From NCBI GenBank assembly GCA_964649825.1, contig CAZYQW010000013.1, positions 1 to 13,306 on the forward strand: a stretch of 13,306 bases of DNA, in the 5' to 3' direction. The notes beneath the pieces were generated by a model, which worked only from the letters and a program-made list of their open reading frames with translations, was not told the origin of the DNA and ran no database searches. A program made the position numbers and the translations under genes. Positions 1 to 7,017 of this stretch are shown here, in pieces (positions within the stretch are counted from its first letter, which is position 1; every line of letters starts with the position of its first letter). The DNA is from CAZYQW01 sp964649825. GTDB lineage: Bacteria; Planctomycetota; B15-G4; JADJEK01.

Positions 1-130
1 CGGCTGCGGCGGGCCCTCGCGACCGATCTCTTCGTTGCAGGATCCTCGACGTACAGGCAGTACGCCTGCGGTCCTGCGCCTCGATCTCGGTCGCGATGAC
101 CTCGCCTCGCTTCGAAAGCACTTTCACCAC
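1..130 (-). CDS. Possible 5' end of a minus-strand gene, cut by the left edge
   Basis: A minus-strand frame opens with GTG GTG at 130 and stays open to the window edge (about 43 codons). It begins VVKVLSKRGEVIATEIEAQD, and these first 20 or so codons have the G/C-rich third positions of real genes here. Beyond about position 68 the codon quality in this frame drops. The next minus-strand frame then reads more plausibly (QAYCLYVEDPATKRSVARAR), so a single-base indel around positions 60-70 would join two good-looking pieces. There is no Shine-Dalgarno sequence in front of the GTG, and an in-frame TAG lies three codons upstream (137-139). The product is not recognisable. It may be a real gene start, a frameshifted gene, or chance coding in high-GC DNA. 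Confidence 0.2.
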   Translation of the reverse strand, partial: MVKVLSKRGEVIATEIEAQDRRRTACTSRILQRRDRSRGPAAA

Positions 131-186
131 GGGCTGCTAGAGGAGTGCGGTCGTCGCGAATTGACCGACTTTCGCGAGAAACTCCC

Positions 187-211
187 ACGGTCGCCGGCGC
201 GCGGCGACCGT
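187..211 (-). terminator. Hairpin just after the lipoprotein stop codon
   Basis: A perfect 10-bp stem (ACGGTCGCCG pairing with CGGCGACCGT) closes a 5-nt loop and begins 5 nt past the lipoprotein stop codon in the direction of minus-strand transcription. There is no run of T after it, only GGGAGTTTCTCG. It could be an intrinsic terminator of the weak-tail type common in high-GC bacteria, or a 3' mRNA-stabilising structure. Its placement supports the gene end at 217. Confidence 0.45.
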
Positions 212-216
212 CGCGA

Positions 217-975
217 TCACTTCTTCTCGATGTCCGCCTTCGCGCCGGCCTTCTTGATCTCGCCCTGAAGACGCTCGATCTCGTTGCGCGACTCGAGGAC
301 CTGGATTCGCGCGTCCATCAGGGAGAGCTCGCCCTCGCGGACCTGCTTGGCGATCGCGACGGACTGTCGCTCGACCTCGAGCATCAGCTCGCGCCGCTCG
401 CGCGGCATCTGATGGTCCCTCAGCGAAGCCAGCTTCGCCTCTCCGATCGCGATCCTCGCCGCGGACCGCTCGGCGGTGCGACGGCCTCGGTTGACGACGA
501 ACTCGGCGGTGCGATCGTCGAGGTCCTGTGCGGCGTACATCAACTCGATCTGCTCGAGCTCCTCCTTCGCCTCGGTCGCCTCGTCCTTCGACTCCCGCAG
601 CTCGAGCTCGGCCTCGGCGAGGCGGCTCTTCGAGTCGGCGTCGAATTGGACCACCTTCTCCTTCGCGAGCTCGAGCTCCGCGTCGGCCAGTCGACGATCG
701 ACGTCGAGCGCCTGCTCGCGCATCGACAGGTCCGCCTCGGCCCGCCTCAGACGATCCTGCGCAAGGACGAGTTGTCGCGCCAAGCCGGCGATGTCGGTCT
801 CGTCTTGCGGCTTCGCGCCTTCGTCGGACGGCGGCGCCTCGTCGTCGGCCACCACGACGAGCGGGGCGAGCGTCGCGGCCGCGGTGCGGCTCGCGGCCGG
901 AGTGGAACAACCGGCCACGAGGAGGGCCAGCGGCATGGCGACGAACGGAACGGACGACGAGCGAAGCAACTGCAT
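217..975 (-). CDS. Coiled-coil lipoprotein, HlyD-hairpin-like
   Basis: A predicted lipoprotein of 252 residues. It opens with a classical signal sequence (MQLLRSSS, then a hydrophobic core) ending in the lipobox LVAGC with the modified cysteine at residue 23. After a short low-complexity linker of about 35 residues, residues 60 to 245 are almost continuous charged helix with heptad spacing (AEADLSMREQAL, LADAELELAKEKV, LRESKDEATEAKEELEQIE). The stretch EELEQIELMYAAQDLDDRTAEFVVNR followed by MPRERREL resembles the alpha-helical hairpin of HlyD-type periplasmic adaptor proteins. There is no flanking beta-barrel or lipoyl domain, so it is not a complete adaptor. This start has GGAG 8 nt upstream. 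An in-frame ATG 13 codons earlier (1012-1014) has an even better AAGGAAGG site and would only lengthen the n-region. It probably sits in the periplasm, anchored to a membrane; its partner is unknown and no transporter gene is visible nearby. Confidence 0.75.
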   Translation of the reverse strand: MQLLRSSSVPFVAMPLALLVAGCSTPAASRTAAATLAPLVVVADDEAPPSDEGAKPQDETDIAGLARQLVLAQDRLRRAEADLSMREQALDVDRRLADAELELAKEKVVQFDADSKSRLAEAELELRESKDEATEAKEELEQIELMYAAQDLDDRTAEFVVNRGRRTAERSAARIAIGEAKLASLRDHQMPRERRELMLEVERQSVAIAKQVREGELSLMDARIQVLESRNEIERLQGEIKKAGAKADIEKK

Positions 976-1108
976 CGGACGAGCTCCAAGGACGACGTGG
1001 TGACCCGGCGGCATCGTAGCCTTCCTTTCCGACCGAGCCCGCGCGCGGGACCTCGCGAACGCGAAATCCTGCGCGTCACGCCGGGGTCCCTCCGTCCGAA
1101 CGTCATCC

Positions 1109-1141
1109 GGTGCGTGCACCGTTTTCTCGGGTTCGAACCCG
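1109..1141 (-). other. Two small palindromes downstream of the protease remnant
   Basis: Between the protease remnant and the lipoprotein lie CGGGTTCGAACCCG (1128-1141), a perfect 14-nt palindrome 2 nt after the remnant's stop codon, and GGTGCGTGCACC (1109-1120), a 5-bp stem. On the minus strand the first is followed by AGAAAACGG. They may form a weak terminator for the protease gene. The rest of the 1015-1143 gap shows no convincing promoter hexamers. Confidence 0.25.
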
Positions 1142-1143
1142 TG

Positions 1144-1863
1144 TCACGACTCGAACGTGAGCGCGGCGGCGTTGCTCGCGAGGATCGCGGTGGCCGCCGA
1201 CGGCGGCCCGGAGAAGACGAGATACGCGTGGTGGATCGTGGCCCCGAGCAGCGCGGGCGGCGCGCCCGGCGGCACGGCGAGGACGGTCTCGGCGCGGCCC
1301 TCGCCGTCGAGCGCTCCGAGCGACCCTGGAATCACGGTGTTCGGATAGGTCAGCAGGAACGACGTATAGAGGTCGTAGTTCAGCGGCAGGTGCTCGCCGC
1401 CGATCGGCAGTCCCGGCGCGGAGCCGGAGAAGCTCCCCAGCACCCAGTACGTCCGGCCGGCGAACGCGCCGCCCGCGTCGAGCCGCAGCAAACTGCGTCC
1501 CGCCCGCGGACAGCGAGGCCACCTGCGGGCTCGAGGTGAGCGGTTGCGCGGCGGAGCAGCCGCAGAGCGCCTTCAGCGACTCGAACGCGTTCAGACGGCC
1601 GTGTCCGTAGAACGAGTCCTTTCCCGGCGAGTCCTGGGGTCGCCGGACCGACCTGGTCTTCCGCGCCGGCGACGAGCAGTTCATAGATCTGGTCCTGGGT
1701 GAGGCTCGGGTTCTGCGCCTTGAGCAACGCGACGATTCCCGCCGCGACGGGCGTGGCCGCCGAACAGCCGGAGAAGAGGACCGTCGAGTCGCTCCTGACG
1801 CGGCCGCGCCGGGACGCCCGCGCGAGACGACGTGGAGGTCAGCGGCGCGGCGACCTCGGCCAC
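1144..1863 (-). pseudogene. 5'-truncated, frameshifted subtilisin-like (S8) peptidase remnant
   Basis: Pieces of one S8 serine peptidase can be read in order along the minus strand in changing frames. AEVAAP, at the 1863 end, is the conserved segment before the catalytic serine. LHVVSRGRPGAAA follows in the next frame. Then STVLFSGCSAATPVAAGIVA contains the serine motif (family form GTSMATPxVAG; here GCSAATP). This is followed by LLKAQNPSLTQDQIYELLVA and EDQVG. Another shift at about 1650 gives DSPGKDSFYGHGRLNAFESL, the typical S8 exit sequence. A last shift near 1497 opens the C-terminal beta domain (LRLDAGGAFAGRTYWVLGSF to ASNAAALTFES), which ends at a TGA (1144-1146). At least four indels fall in about 380 bp. 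The catalytic Asp and His regions are absent because the acetyltransferase gene occupies the DNA where they should be. The conserved residues remain good, so decay is recent or the indels are sequencing errors. The intact protein would have been secreted. Confidence 0.75.
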
Positions 1864-2399
1864 TCGTTCCGCAGCACCGAGTAGACCGCCATGTCCATCT
1901 CCCGCCCGTACAGCGTCTCCGCGCGCGGGAGGATCACGTCCAGCTCGAACCCGAGCCGCTCGGGCACGCGCCGGCTCCTCACGTTGTCGACGGCGCAGCG
2001 GATCTCGAGGCGCGCGAGGCCGAGAACCTCGAACCCATGGTCGACCAACGCGCGTGCCGAGCGGGTCGCGAGGCCGTGGCCCTGCGCGGACTCGGCGACC
2101 CAGTAGCCGATCGTGCCGGACGGCTCGCGTTCATCGATCGAGGGATAGCCGATGGCGCCGGCGAGGCCGCCTTCGTGCCAGATGCCGCACTCGAGGCCGA
2201 GGCGGGCGGCGGCGCGCTCGAGGCCGGCGCGGATGAACGCGCGGACGTCGCTGACGTTTCCCGTCGCGTCCAGCCACGGAAGCCACTGGCGGAGATGGGA
2301 GCGGTTCAGCTCGACGACCGCGAACAGCTCGGTCGCGTCGGCCTCCTCGAGCCGCCTCACCGATGCGTCGTCGCCGAGCCGCCTCTCGAACTCCATCAT
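1839..2399 (-). CDS. GNAT-family N-acetyltransferase, RimJ/RimL type
   Basis: A full-length (186 residues) GNAT acetyltransferase that transfers acetyl from acetyl-CoA to an amine, in the subgroup related to the ribosomal-protein N-terminal acetyltransferases RimJ/RimL/RimI. Visible family marks are NRSHLRQWLPWLD near residue 33, IGYWVAESAQGHGLATRSA with the acetyl-CoA pyrophosphate-binding loop QGHGLA, LARLEIRCAVDNVRSRRVPE, RLGFE, and the terminal DMAVYSVLRNEW. The true substrate cannot be told from sequence; many relatives act on small molecules or peptide N-termini. The ATG ATG pair at 2394-2399 fits the family start. The open frame extends further upstream, but that part is unlike the family and runs into the divergent promoter region. 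A purine-rich GGGATGG lies just upstream as a weak ribosome site. Its last codons overlap the protease remnant, which shows the remnant lost its 5' part at this junction. Confidence 0.88.
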   Translation of the reverse strand: MMEFERRLGDDASVRRLEEADATELFAVVELNRSHLRQWLPWLDATGNVSDVRAFIRAGLERAAARLGLECGIWHEGGLAGAIGYPSIDEREPSGTIGYWVAESAQGHGLATRSARALVDHGFEVLGLARLEIRCAVDNVRSRRVPERLGFELDVILPRAETLYGREMDMAVYSVLRNEWPRSPRR

Positions 2400-2514
2400 C
2401 CGTCCATCCCGGCCCCCGTCGTCCTGAGTCGTCGGGCCGCCACGGCAGATTAACATCGCGAAAAGCGAGCAACCACGGAACCGACGCGCCGCGGGACGGC
2501 ATAAGACCACCGGA
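2400..2514. other. Divergent intergenic region
   Basis: This 115-bp region separates the minus-strand acetyltransferase from the plus-strand sigma-factor operon and must hold promoters for both. Its middle (about 2448-2475, GATTAACATCGCGAAAAGCG) is the most A/T-rich part. A candidate ECF-type promoter for the sigma gene is listed separately. I see no well-spaced housekeeping -35/-10 pair for the acetyltransferase. Confidence 0.5.
2477..2502 (+). promoter_or_regulatory. Candidate ECF-type (autoregulatory) promoter
   Basis: GGAAC at 2477-2481 matches the -35 element recognised by many ECF sigma factors. CGGCAT at 2497-2502, after a spacer of 15 nt, resembles their CGTC-like -10 element. Transcription would start at about 2508-2510, leaving a leader of only a few bases before the ATG at 2515. 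That fits the absence of a Shine-Dalgarno sequence there. ECF sigma genes commonly transcribe themselves, but one GGAAC in GC-rich DNA can occur by chance. Confidence 0.35.
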
Positions 2515-3111
2515 ATGGACATCCCGATCACCGTCGACGACGTGGCGGCGCGCGCGGACGACCGGCCGCCGGCCGAGGCCGACGAGCACGCCCTGATCCG
2601 GCGCGCGCTCGCGGAGCCCGCCGAGTTCGCGACGCTCTATCGCCGGCACTACGACGCGATGGCGGGATACCTGTTCCGCCGGACCGGCGACCGGCACGCG
2701 ACCGAGGAGCTCCTCTCCGAGCTGTTCGTCGCAGCCTGGCGCGGGCTCGCCCGTTTCGAGCCGCGCGGCGTGCCGTTCCGCGGCTGGCTCTACGGAATCG
2801 CGACGCGGCTCGTGAACCGCCACGTGCGACGCCGCCGCGTCCGCCCCGAGCCGCTCGATCCGGACGCGAACCTCGCCGATCCGCGACCGGCGGCACCGGC
2901 GAGGGCCGAGACGAGCGACGAGGCGGCGCGGGTCCTGCGCGCGCTGCTCCAGCTCGCGCCGAAGCATCAAACGGTGATCGCTCTCCATTACATGGAGGGG
3001 CTCGCCATCGAAGAGATCGCGGCGGCCCTGGGCGTTCGCCCGGGGACCGTGAAGTCGCGCCTCGACCGGGCGCGACGGCGGCTGAAGAAACGACTGACTG
3101 CGCGGAGGTGA
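2515..3111 (+). CDS. ECF-family RNA polymerase sigma factor
   Basis: A 198-residue sigma-70 family factor of the extracytoplasmic-function type, which directs RNA polymerase to a small regulon. Region 2 spans about residues 35-108, with FATLYRRHYDAMAGYLFRRT, ATEELLSELFVAAWRGLARF (core-binding helix) and FRGWLYGIATRLVNRHVRRR (-10 recognition). A proline/alanine-rich linker follows (110-135). Region 4 is at about 138-195 with a clear helix-turn-helix, LAIEEIAAALGVRPGTVKSR, then LDRARRRLKKRL. No sigma 1.1 or region 3 and no C-terminal extension are present. The ATG at 2515 has no good ribosome site; a nearly leaderless mRNA is likely (see the promoter entry). It is followed 4 bp later by a membrane protein that is a candidate anti-sigma factor, and it heads the VWA/tubulin-like run, so it probably controls that operon. 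Confidence 0.93.
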   Translation: MDIPITVDDVAARADDRPPAEADEHALIRRALAEPAEFATLYRRHYDAMAGYLFRRTGDRHATEELLSELFVAAWRGLARFEPRGVPFRGWLYGIATRLVNRHVRRRRVRPEPLDPDANLADPRPAAPARAETSDEAARVLRALLQLAPKHQTVIALHYMEGLAIEEIAAALGVRPGTVKSRLDRARRRLKKRLTARR

Positions 3112-3115
3112 AGTC

Positions 3116-3559
3116 GTGCACGACGAAACGGATCCGATCCATCGCGCGCTGTCGCCCCTGCGGTCCCGCCGTTGGGACCGTGGAGACCACGTGTTCGCAT
3201 TGGAGAACGAGCTGATGGAAACGATTCGCAACGTGACACCCGGCCGGCGCTTCCCGCGCGCCGCACTGATCGCCGCGTTCACGGTCATGTTGGCCGGCCT
3301 CGGGTTCGCCGCGTCGGAATGGTGGGAACACTACACGGTCGTCGACGAGGACCTCGGCGACGGCACGTTCCGCTTGACGATCACCGACGACAAGACCGGC
3401 GCGGTCGACTTCGACGAGATCCTGGAGAACGGCACCGAGGTGATGCAGCTCGAGGACGGCGGCTACATCATCGTCGAGCCGGTCGACGATCAAGTCGTGG
3501 ACGACGTCCTCGACGACCTCGACGACGAGCAGGACGACCAGGAGGGTGATGGCGAATGA
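3116..3559 (+). CDS. Small single-pass membrane protein, candidate anti-sigma factor
   Basis: A 147-residue protein with a 47-residue arginine-rich N-terminal part, one membrane segment at residues 48-67 (RAALIAAFTVMLAGLGFAAS) and an outside part of about 80 residues. The C-terminus is extremely acidic: 15 of the last 27 residues are Asp or Glu. The GTG start lies 4 nt after the sigma-factor stop codon, with GGAGG (3104-3108) 7 nt upstream, so the two are translationally coupled. Position and topology fit an anti-sigma factor that holds the sigma factor at the membrane until an envelope signal arrives. The sequence does not prove this: there is no cysteine, hence no zinc anti-sigma (HxxxCxxC) motif, and no recognised anti-sigma domain. 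The acidic tail could bind cations such as calcium or contact basic surface proteins. Its stop codon overlaps the next gene's ATG (ATGA). Confidence 0.7.
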   Translation: MHDETDPIHRALSPLRSRRWDRGDHVFALENELMETIRNVTPGRRFPRAALIAAFTVMLAGLGFAASEWWEHYTVVDEDLGDGTFRLTITDDKTGAVDFDEILENGTEVMQLEDGGYIIVEPVDDQVVDDVLDDLDDEQDDQEGDGE

Positions 3560-4656
3560 GGACCTCGTCCCCCGCGCCCGCCGCGCCCTTCGCGAAGGCG
3601 GCGTACTGCGCCGTGTCCGTCGTGCTCGTCGTCGTGGTCGCGGGGGGCCTCGCCACGGACGAACGGGAGCCGCCTCGTCCGGCCGCGGCGATCCTGGCCG
3701 ACGTCCGCAACGTCGAATGGCCGGGGTGGATCTCGGGAGTGTCCGAGGAGGAATACGCCCGCCGGATCGAGGTGTCCGCCCGCCGCGAGTGCGCCCTCAT
3801 CGAGGAGCTCTGGCGCGATCATCCGGAGCATCCCGCTCTCCCGGAGAAGCTCCTCGGGCGTTGGACGCTGCTGCGGAACGTGTTCCACGCGAACGCGAGG
3901 GTGCTCGACGAGACGAACCGCCTGCTCGAGGAGGGCCCGGCCGCGCTGGGCCCGGCCGCGCTCTACGGCCGCGCGTACGCGGTCCTGAGCATGCCCGAGG
4001 TCTCGGCGGCAAAGCGGCGGTCGCTGGCCGACGCCGCGCTCGCGGTCGATGCTCCCGCGAGCGACGACGGATTGAAGGTGGGGCTCCTCTCGAACCTCGC
4101 GTGGAACCAGACCGCGGACCCGGGCGAGCAGAGGCGGCTCATCGCCCGCGTGCTGAAGCAGCACCGTTCGGAGGCCGGCGCGGCCGAGCTCGTCGACCTC
4201 TACCGGCTCCTGAAGCACCTCGGCGAGACGCCGATGCTGTCGGGCGGGGACGTGCTCGGCGGCCCGCCGGTCTCGCTCGAGTCGCTCCGCGGGCGGAAGA
4301 CGCTCCTCGTCGTCTTCTCGTCCCACGACTTCGAGCGCGGCACCTCGCGGTTCCTCGCATTCGAGGAGCTCATGCGCGCCCGGCAGAGGCTGGGCGATGC
4401 CGCGCCCGCGGTCATCGGCGTCCTCGTCGATCCGGACGAGTCGCGGCGCGAACGGCTCCTCGAGCACGCGAAGACGTACCTCATCGACTTCCCGGTCGTG
4501 CACGACGCGAGCCCGGTGGAAGCAGACGAGGCGAAGTCACTTGCCGAGCGCCTCGGGATCTGGAACACGCCCTGCTTCCTCGAGCTCCACGCGGACGGGA
4601 GGATCACGAGGATCTGCGGGAGGGCGGCTCCGCTCCTCGACGGCCGGGGAGCGTAG
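3556..4656 (+). CDS. Membrane-anchored thioredoxin-fold protein lacking the CxxC motif
   Basis: A 366-residue protein. An N-terminal hydrophobic segment (about residues 13-33) acts as an anchor or signal. Residues 45-230 form a helical domain that may be repeat-like (EEYARRIEVSARRECALIEE, KLLGRWTLLRNVFHANARVL, SNLAWNQTADPGEQRRLIAR). Residues 232-355 look like a TlpA/AhpC-type thioredoxin fold: VSLESLRGRKTLLVVFSS, VIGVLVDPDESRRERLLEHA, then GIWNTPCFLEL with the cis-proline at residue 339 and DGRITRICG. Where redox members have a CxxC after the first strand, this protein has FSSHDFERG, so classical disulfide exchange is not expected. Cys340 (after the cis-Pro) and a second cysteine about 15 residues later remain. 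The ATG overlaps the preceding stop codon (ATGA) and GGAGG lies 10 nt upstream, so the gene is coupled to the candidate anti-sigma gene. It may be a sensor, scaffold or binding protein in the periplasm. Confidence 0.75.
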   Translation: MRTSSPAPAAPFAKAAYCAVSVVLVVVVAGGLATDEREPPRPAAAILADVRNVEWPGWISGVSEEEYARRIEVSARRECALIEELWRDHPEHPALPEKLLGRWTLLRNVFHANARVLDETNRLLEEGPAALGPAALYGRAYAVLSMPEVSAAKRRSLADAALAVDAPASDDGLKVGLLSNLAWNQTADPGEQRRLIARVLKQHRSEAGAAELVDLYRLLKHLGETPMLSGGDVLGGPPVSLESLRGRKTLLVVFSSHDFERGTSRFLAFEELMRARQRLGDAAPAVIGVLVDPDESRRERLLEHAKTYLIDFPVVHDASPVEADEAKSLAERLGIWNTPCFLELHADGRITRICGRAAPLLDGRGA

Positions 4657-4744
4657 ACCCGCCCAGGAAACTCGACGAACCGACATTGGGGCCGTCAGAG
4701 CGGCCTGCGGCGCTCGTTCTCCCGTCCAGAAAGGAGCGCCCGCG
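4657..4744 (+). other. Largest spacer inside the operon, with a small hairpin
   Basis: This 88-bp gap splits the sigma/membrane/thioredoxin genes from the VWA/tubulin-like genes. GGCCG and CGGCC (4690-4694 and 4701-4705) can form a 5-bp stem with a 6-nt loop but no T run follows, so a strong terminator is unlikely. An internal promoter is possible, but I see no convincing hexamers. AAAGGAG (4730-4736) at its end is the ribosome site of the next gene. Confidence 0.3.
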
Positions 4745-6979
4745 ATGTCGCGAACCACGCGCTCGAGGCCGAACCGCCTCATCGGACTGTTCATCGCATT
4801 CTCGATCTCCTCGGCCTTCTCGACCCTCATCGGTCGACCGGGCCGCGCGGGGGATCGTCCCGCCGACCTCGCGCTCGTCCTCGACTGCTCCAACTCGATG
4901 GAGGGTCAGAAGCTCCGGGTCCTGAAGGAGGGAGCGAAGCTCGCCATCAGCATCCACGACGGGACGCTCTCGATCATCGAGTTCGCGGGCCGCGGCGGCC
5001 CGGCCCGGACCTTCGACGTGTCGACGCTCCACGAGAAGCTCGCCGCGATGCGCGTCATCGACGCCCTCGGGATCGGCGGCGGCACCAACTATCCGGCCGC
5101 TCTCGAGGCGCTGAACCACCTTGCCCGCGGGACGACCGCGATCTTCGTGAGCGACGGCGCGAACACCAACGGCGGCGACGATGGAGTCCTCCGTCTCGTC
5201 GATCAGGCGCCGGGCCGGATCTTCACGGTCGGCGTGCGCGCGGGCGGCAAGGCAGAGCGACTGCTCCATTCGATGGCGGATCGTTCGGGAGGCGTCTTCA
5301 GCCGCGTGGAGAACCCGCAGGCGTTGACCGAGACGTTCATCGCGGTGACGCAGGGTCTGAACCACTATCGCAGCTACGAGCCGAGGGAGACGGTCCTGAC
5401 CTTCCGGGGATGCGCCGGGAACGTCTTCGCGTTCGGCTACGGAGCGGACGTCGCGGCGGAAGGACGCCCGACCCTCCCCACGCCTTTCCTGCAGCACGTG
5501 GCGGCGTTGGCGGAACGGGTCCGCGTCGTACGGTACGCGCTGGGAGTCCCCACCGACGTCGTGCTGCGCGCGGTCTCGCCCGACTCCGCCAACGGTCGGC
5601 TGGGCAAGATCCTCATCGGCGGCCTCCGCCGCACGCGGATCGAGTGGCGCAGCGTGGACGGCCGCCCGATCTCGGGTCCACTCGCGGCCGACGCGCCCGT
5701 GCGCCTCGCGTTCGCGTTCGAGGACCCGAGCGGCCGACCGATGGACGTCGTCGACATGGCGGCCGCCGCGACGATCGTCGGACCCGACGGCCGCCGCGTC
5801 GACGTCGTCGCCCGGCCGAGCGCGGACGGCACGGCGTTGATCACGGACGAGCTGACCTTCTCCACGACCGGCGCGGTCAAAGTCCACGCGCGGACGGCCG
5901 ACTCGTCCACCGGATACGAGTTCGAGGACGAGCTCCACTCGTCGCACGCGGTCGAGAAGGCCCGCTTCATGGGGCTCGATCTCGACGGCGCAGCGGCGCC
6001 TCGGGACCTCGGTCGGTTCGCCGCCAACGCCGGGGTCGTGTCGCTCGGACCGGTCGAGATCCCCAGCCTGGACGCGAATCCACTGGTCTACCGCGTCCTC
6101 GTCGAGGACCCCGCGAGCCTGAAGGCGGCGATCCCGACGCGCCCGGCGGAGCCCACCGTGACGCCGGTTCGCGGACGACCCGCGCGCGTGACGCTGAACG
6201 CGCGGCTCGAGAACGTCCCGGTCGGCGACTACACCGGGCGGATCGTGCTCGAGCCGGCGTCGAGCGGGCTCGACCGCCGCTTCTCGCTTCCGTTCCGGAT
6301 CGAGGTCTTCGAGCCGCTCCACGCCGAACCGATCGACTTCGGCGCGGTCGTTCCCGGTCAGATCCTGGCGCGCCGTCTCGAGATCCGGAACGACGGGGAG
6401 GGTCTGCGCGGACTCGAGGTGGAGGTCGGACGCTTCTCCGCCGCCGGGGGGCCCGTCGTCCTCTCCGCCCCCGAGCGCGCGATGGTCGGGGCACGGGGAA
6501 CGTCGGCGATCTCGCTCGAGCTGCAGGTGAGCCCCCTCTGCGAGAGCCGAGGTCGACTCGAGAGCTACGTTTCGGTGCGGCGCACCGCCGCCGACGCGAT
6601 CCGCGTCCCGGTGACGGTCGACGTCGTCGATCCCGGCGCCGTGTCGCGGCTCGTCGTCGCCCCGGGCGAGCTTCGTCTGTCAGCGGCCGCGGGCGCGGTC
6701 GTTCTGTTCCAGGTGACGGTGAAGGCGACGAGCGCGTTCCTGGGTGCCGATCGCGTCGAGCTGGACGGCGGATCGTTTCGCCGCGAGGACGGGCGCTCGG
6801 AACCGGTCGTGGTCGCCTTCGAACTGCCCCGTCGCGGAGCGATCGTGGGCGGCGGCGCCGTCGTCGCGAAGGGCCAGTTGCTCGCCCCCGTCGCCGCCGG
6901 GGCCTACCACGGCGAGGTCGCGGTCTCGAGCGCATTGAACGGAACCGTGCGCGTCCCGGTCCTCCTGGACGTGCGTTGA
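4745..6979 (+). CDS. Exported von Willebrand A domain protein with Ig-like domains (VWA-1)
   Basis: A 744-residue protein with an N-terminal signal or anchor (positively charged to residue 11, hydrophobic about 12-30). The VWA domain covers about residues 40-220 and has the complete metal-ion (MIDAS) set: D47, S49 and S51 in LVLDCSNSMEG, T114 in GGGTNYPAAL, and D137 in IFVSDGANTNGG. It should bind a divalent cation and grip an acidic ligand residue. The rest is beta-rich: TIVGPDGRRVDVVARPSADG near 345-365, a HYDIN/ASPM-like segment at about 524-620 (EPIDFGAVVPGQ, RRLEIRNDGEG), and a last Ig-like stretch (VVAPGELRLSAAAGAVVLFQ) to the end. There is no C-terminal membrane segment, so it is periplasmic, or anchored only by its N-terminus. 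The ATG at 4745 has AAAGGAG 8 nt upstream; the longer open frame is unlikely because it would overlap the previous gene. It lies 38 bp before a second VWA gene. Confidence 0.9.
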   Translation: MSRTTRSRPNRLIGLFIAFSISSAFSTLIGRPGRAGDRPADLALVLDCSNSMEGQKLRVLKEGAKLAISIHDGTLSIIEFAGRGGPARTFDVSTLHEKLAAMRVIDALGIGGGTNYPAALEALNHLARGTTAIFVSDGANTNGGDDGVLRLVDQAPGRIFTVGVRAGGKAERLLHSMADRSGGVFSRVENPQALTETFIAVTQGLNHYRSYEPRETVLTFRGCAGNVFAFGYGADVAAEGRPTLPTPFLQHVAALAERVRVVRYALGVPTDVVLRAVSPDSANGRLGKILIGGLRRTRIEWRSVDGRPISGPLAADAPVRLAFAFEDPSGRPMDVVDMAAAATIVGPDGRRVDVVARPSADGTALITDELTFSTTGAVKVHARTADSSTGYEFEDELHSSHAVEKARFMGLDLDGAAAPRDLGRFAANAGVVSLGPVEIPSLDANPLVYRVLVEDPASLKAAIPTRPAEPTVTPVRGRPARVTLNARLENVPVGDYTGRIVLEPASSGLDRRFSLPFRIEVFEPLHAEPIDFGAVVPGQILARRLEIRNDGEGLRGLEVEVGRFSAAGGPVVLSAPERAMVGARGTSAISLELQVSPLCESRGRLESYVSVRRTAADAIRVPVTVDVVDPGAVSRLVVAPGELRLSAAAGAVVLFQVTVKATSAFLGADRVELDGGSFRREDGRSEPVVVAFELPRRGAIVGGGAVVAKGQLLAPVAAGAYHGEVAVSSALNGTVRVPVLLDVR

Positions 6980-7017
6980 CGCGCAGACGAAGGACGTTGA
7001 ACGGAGCCTCGGAACAC

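Noticed and set aside
1123..1146. CGGGTTCGAACCCG resembling a tRNA T-arm
   Set aside because: No acceptor stem, D-arm or anticodon arm can be placed around it on either strand; it is a simple palindrome after a stop codon.
145..1539. A 464-codon plus-strand open frame across the lipoprotein and the protease remnant
   Set aside because: The opposite strand encodes a lipoprotein with a lipobox and recognisable S8 protease pieces; this frame has no motif.
5410..7017. A long plus-strand open frame running upstream of VWA-2 in the same frame
   Set aside because: It overlaps VWA-1 entirely, translates to arginine/glycine-rich sequence without domain character, and the signal peptide at 7018 marks the true start.
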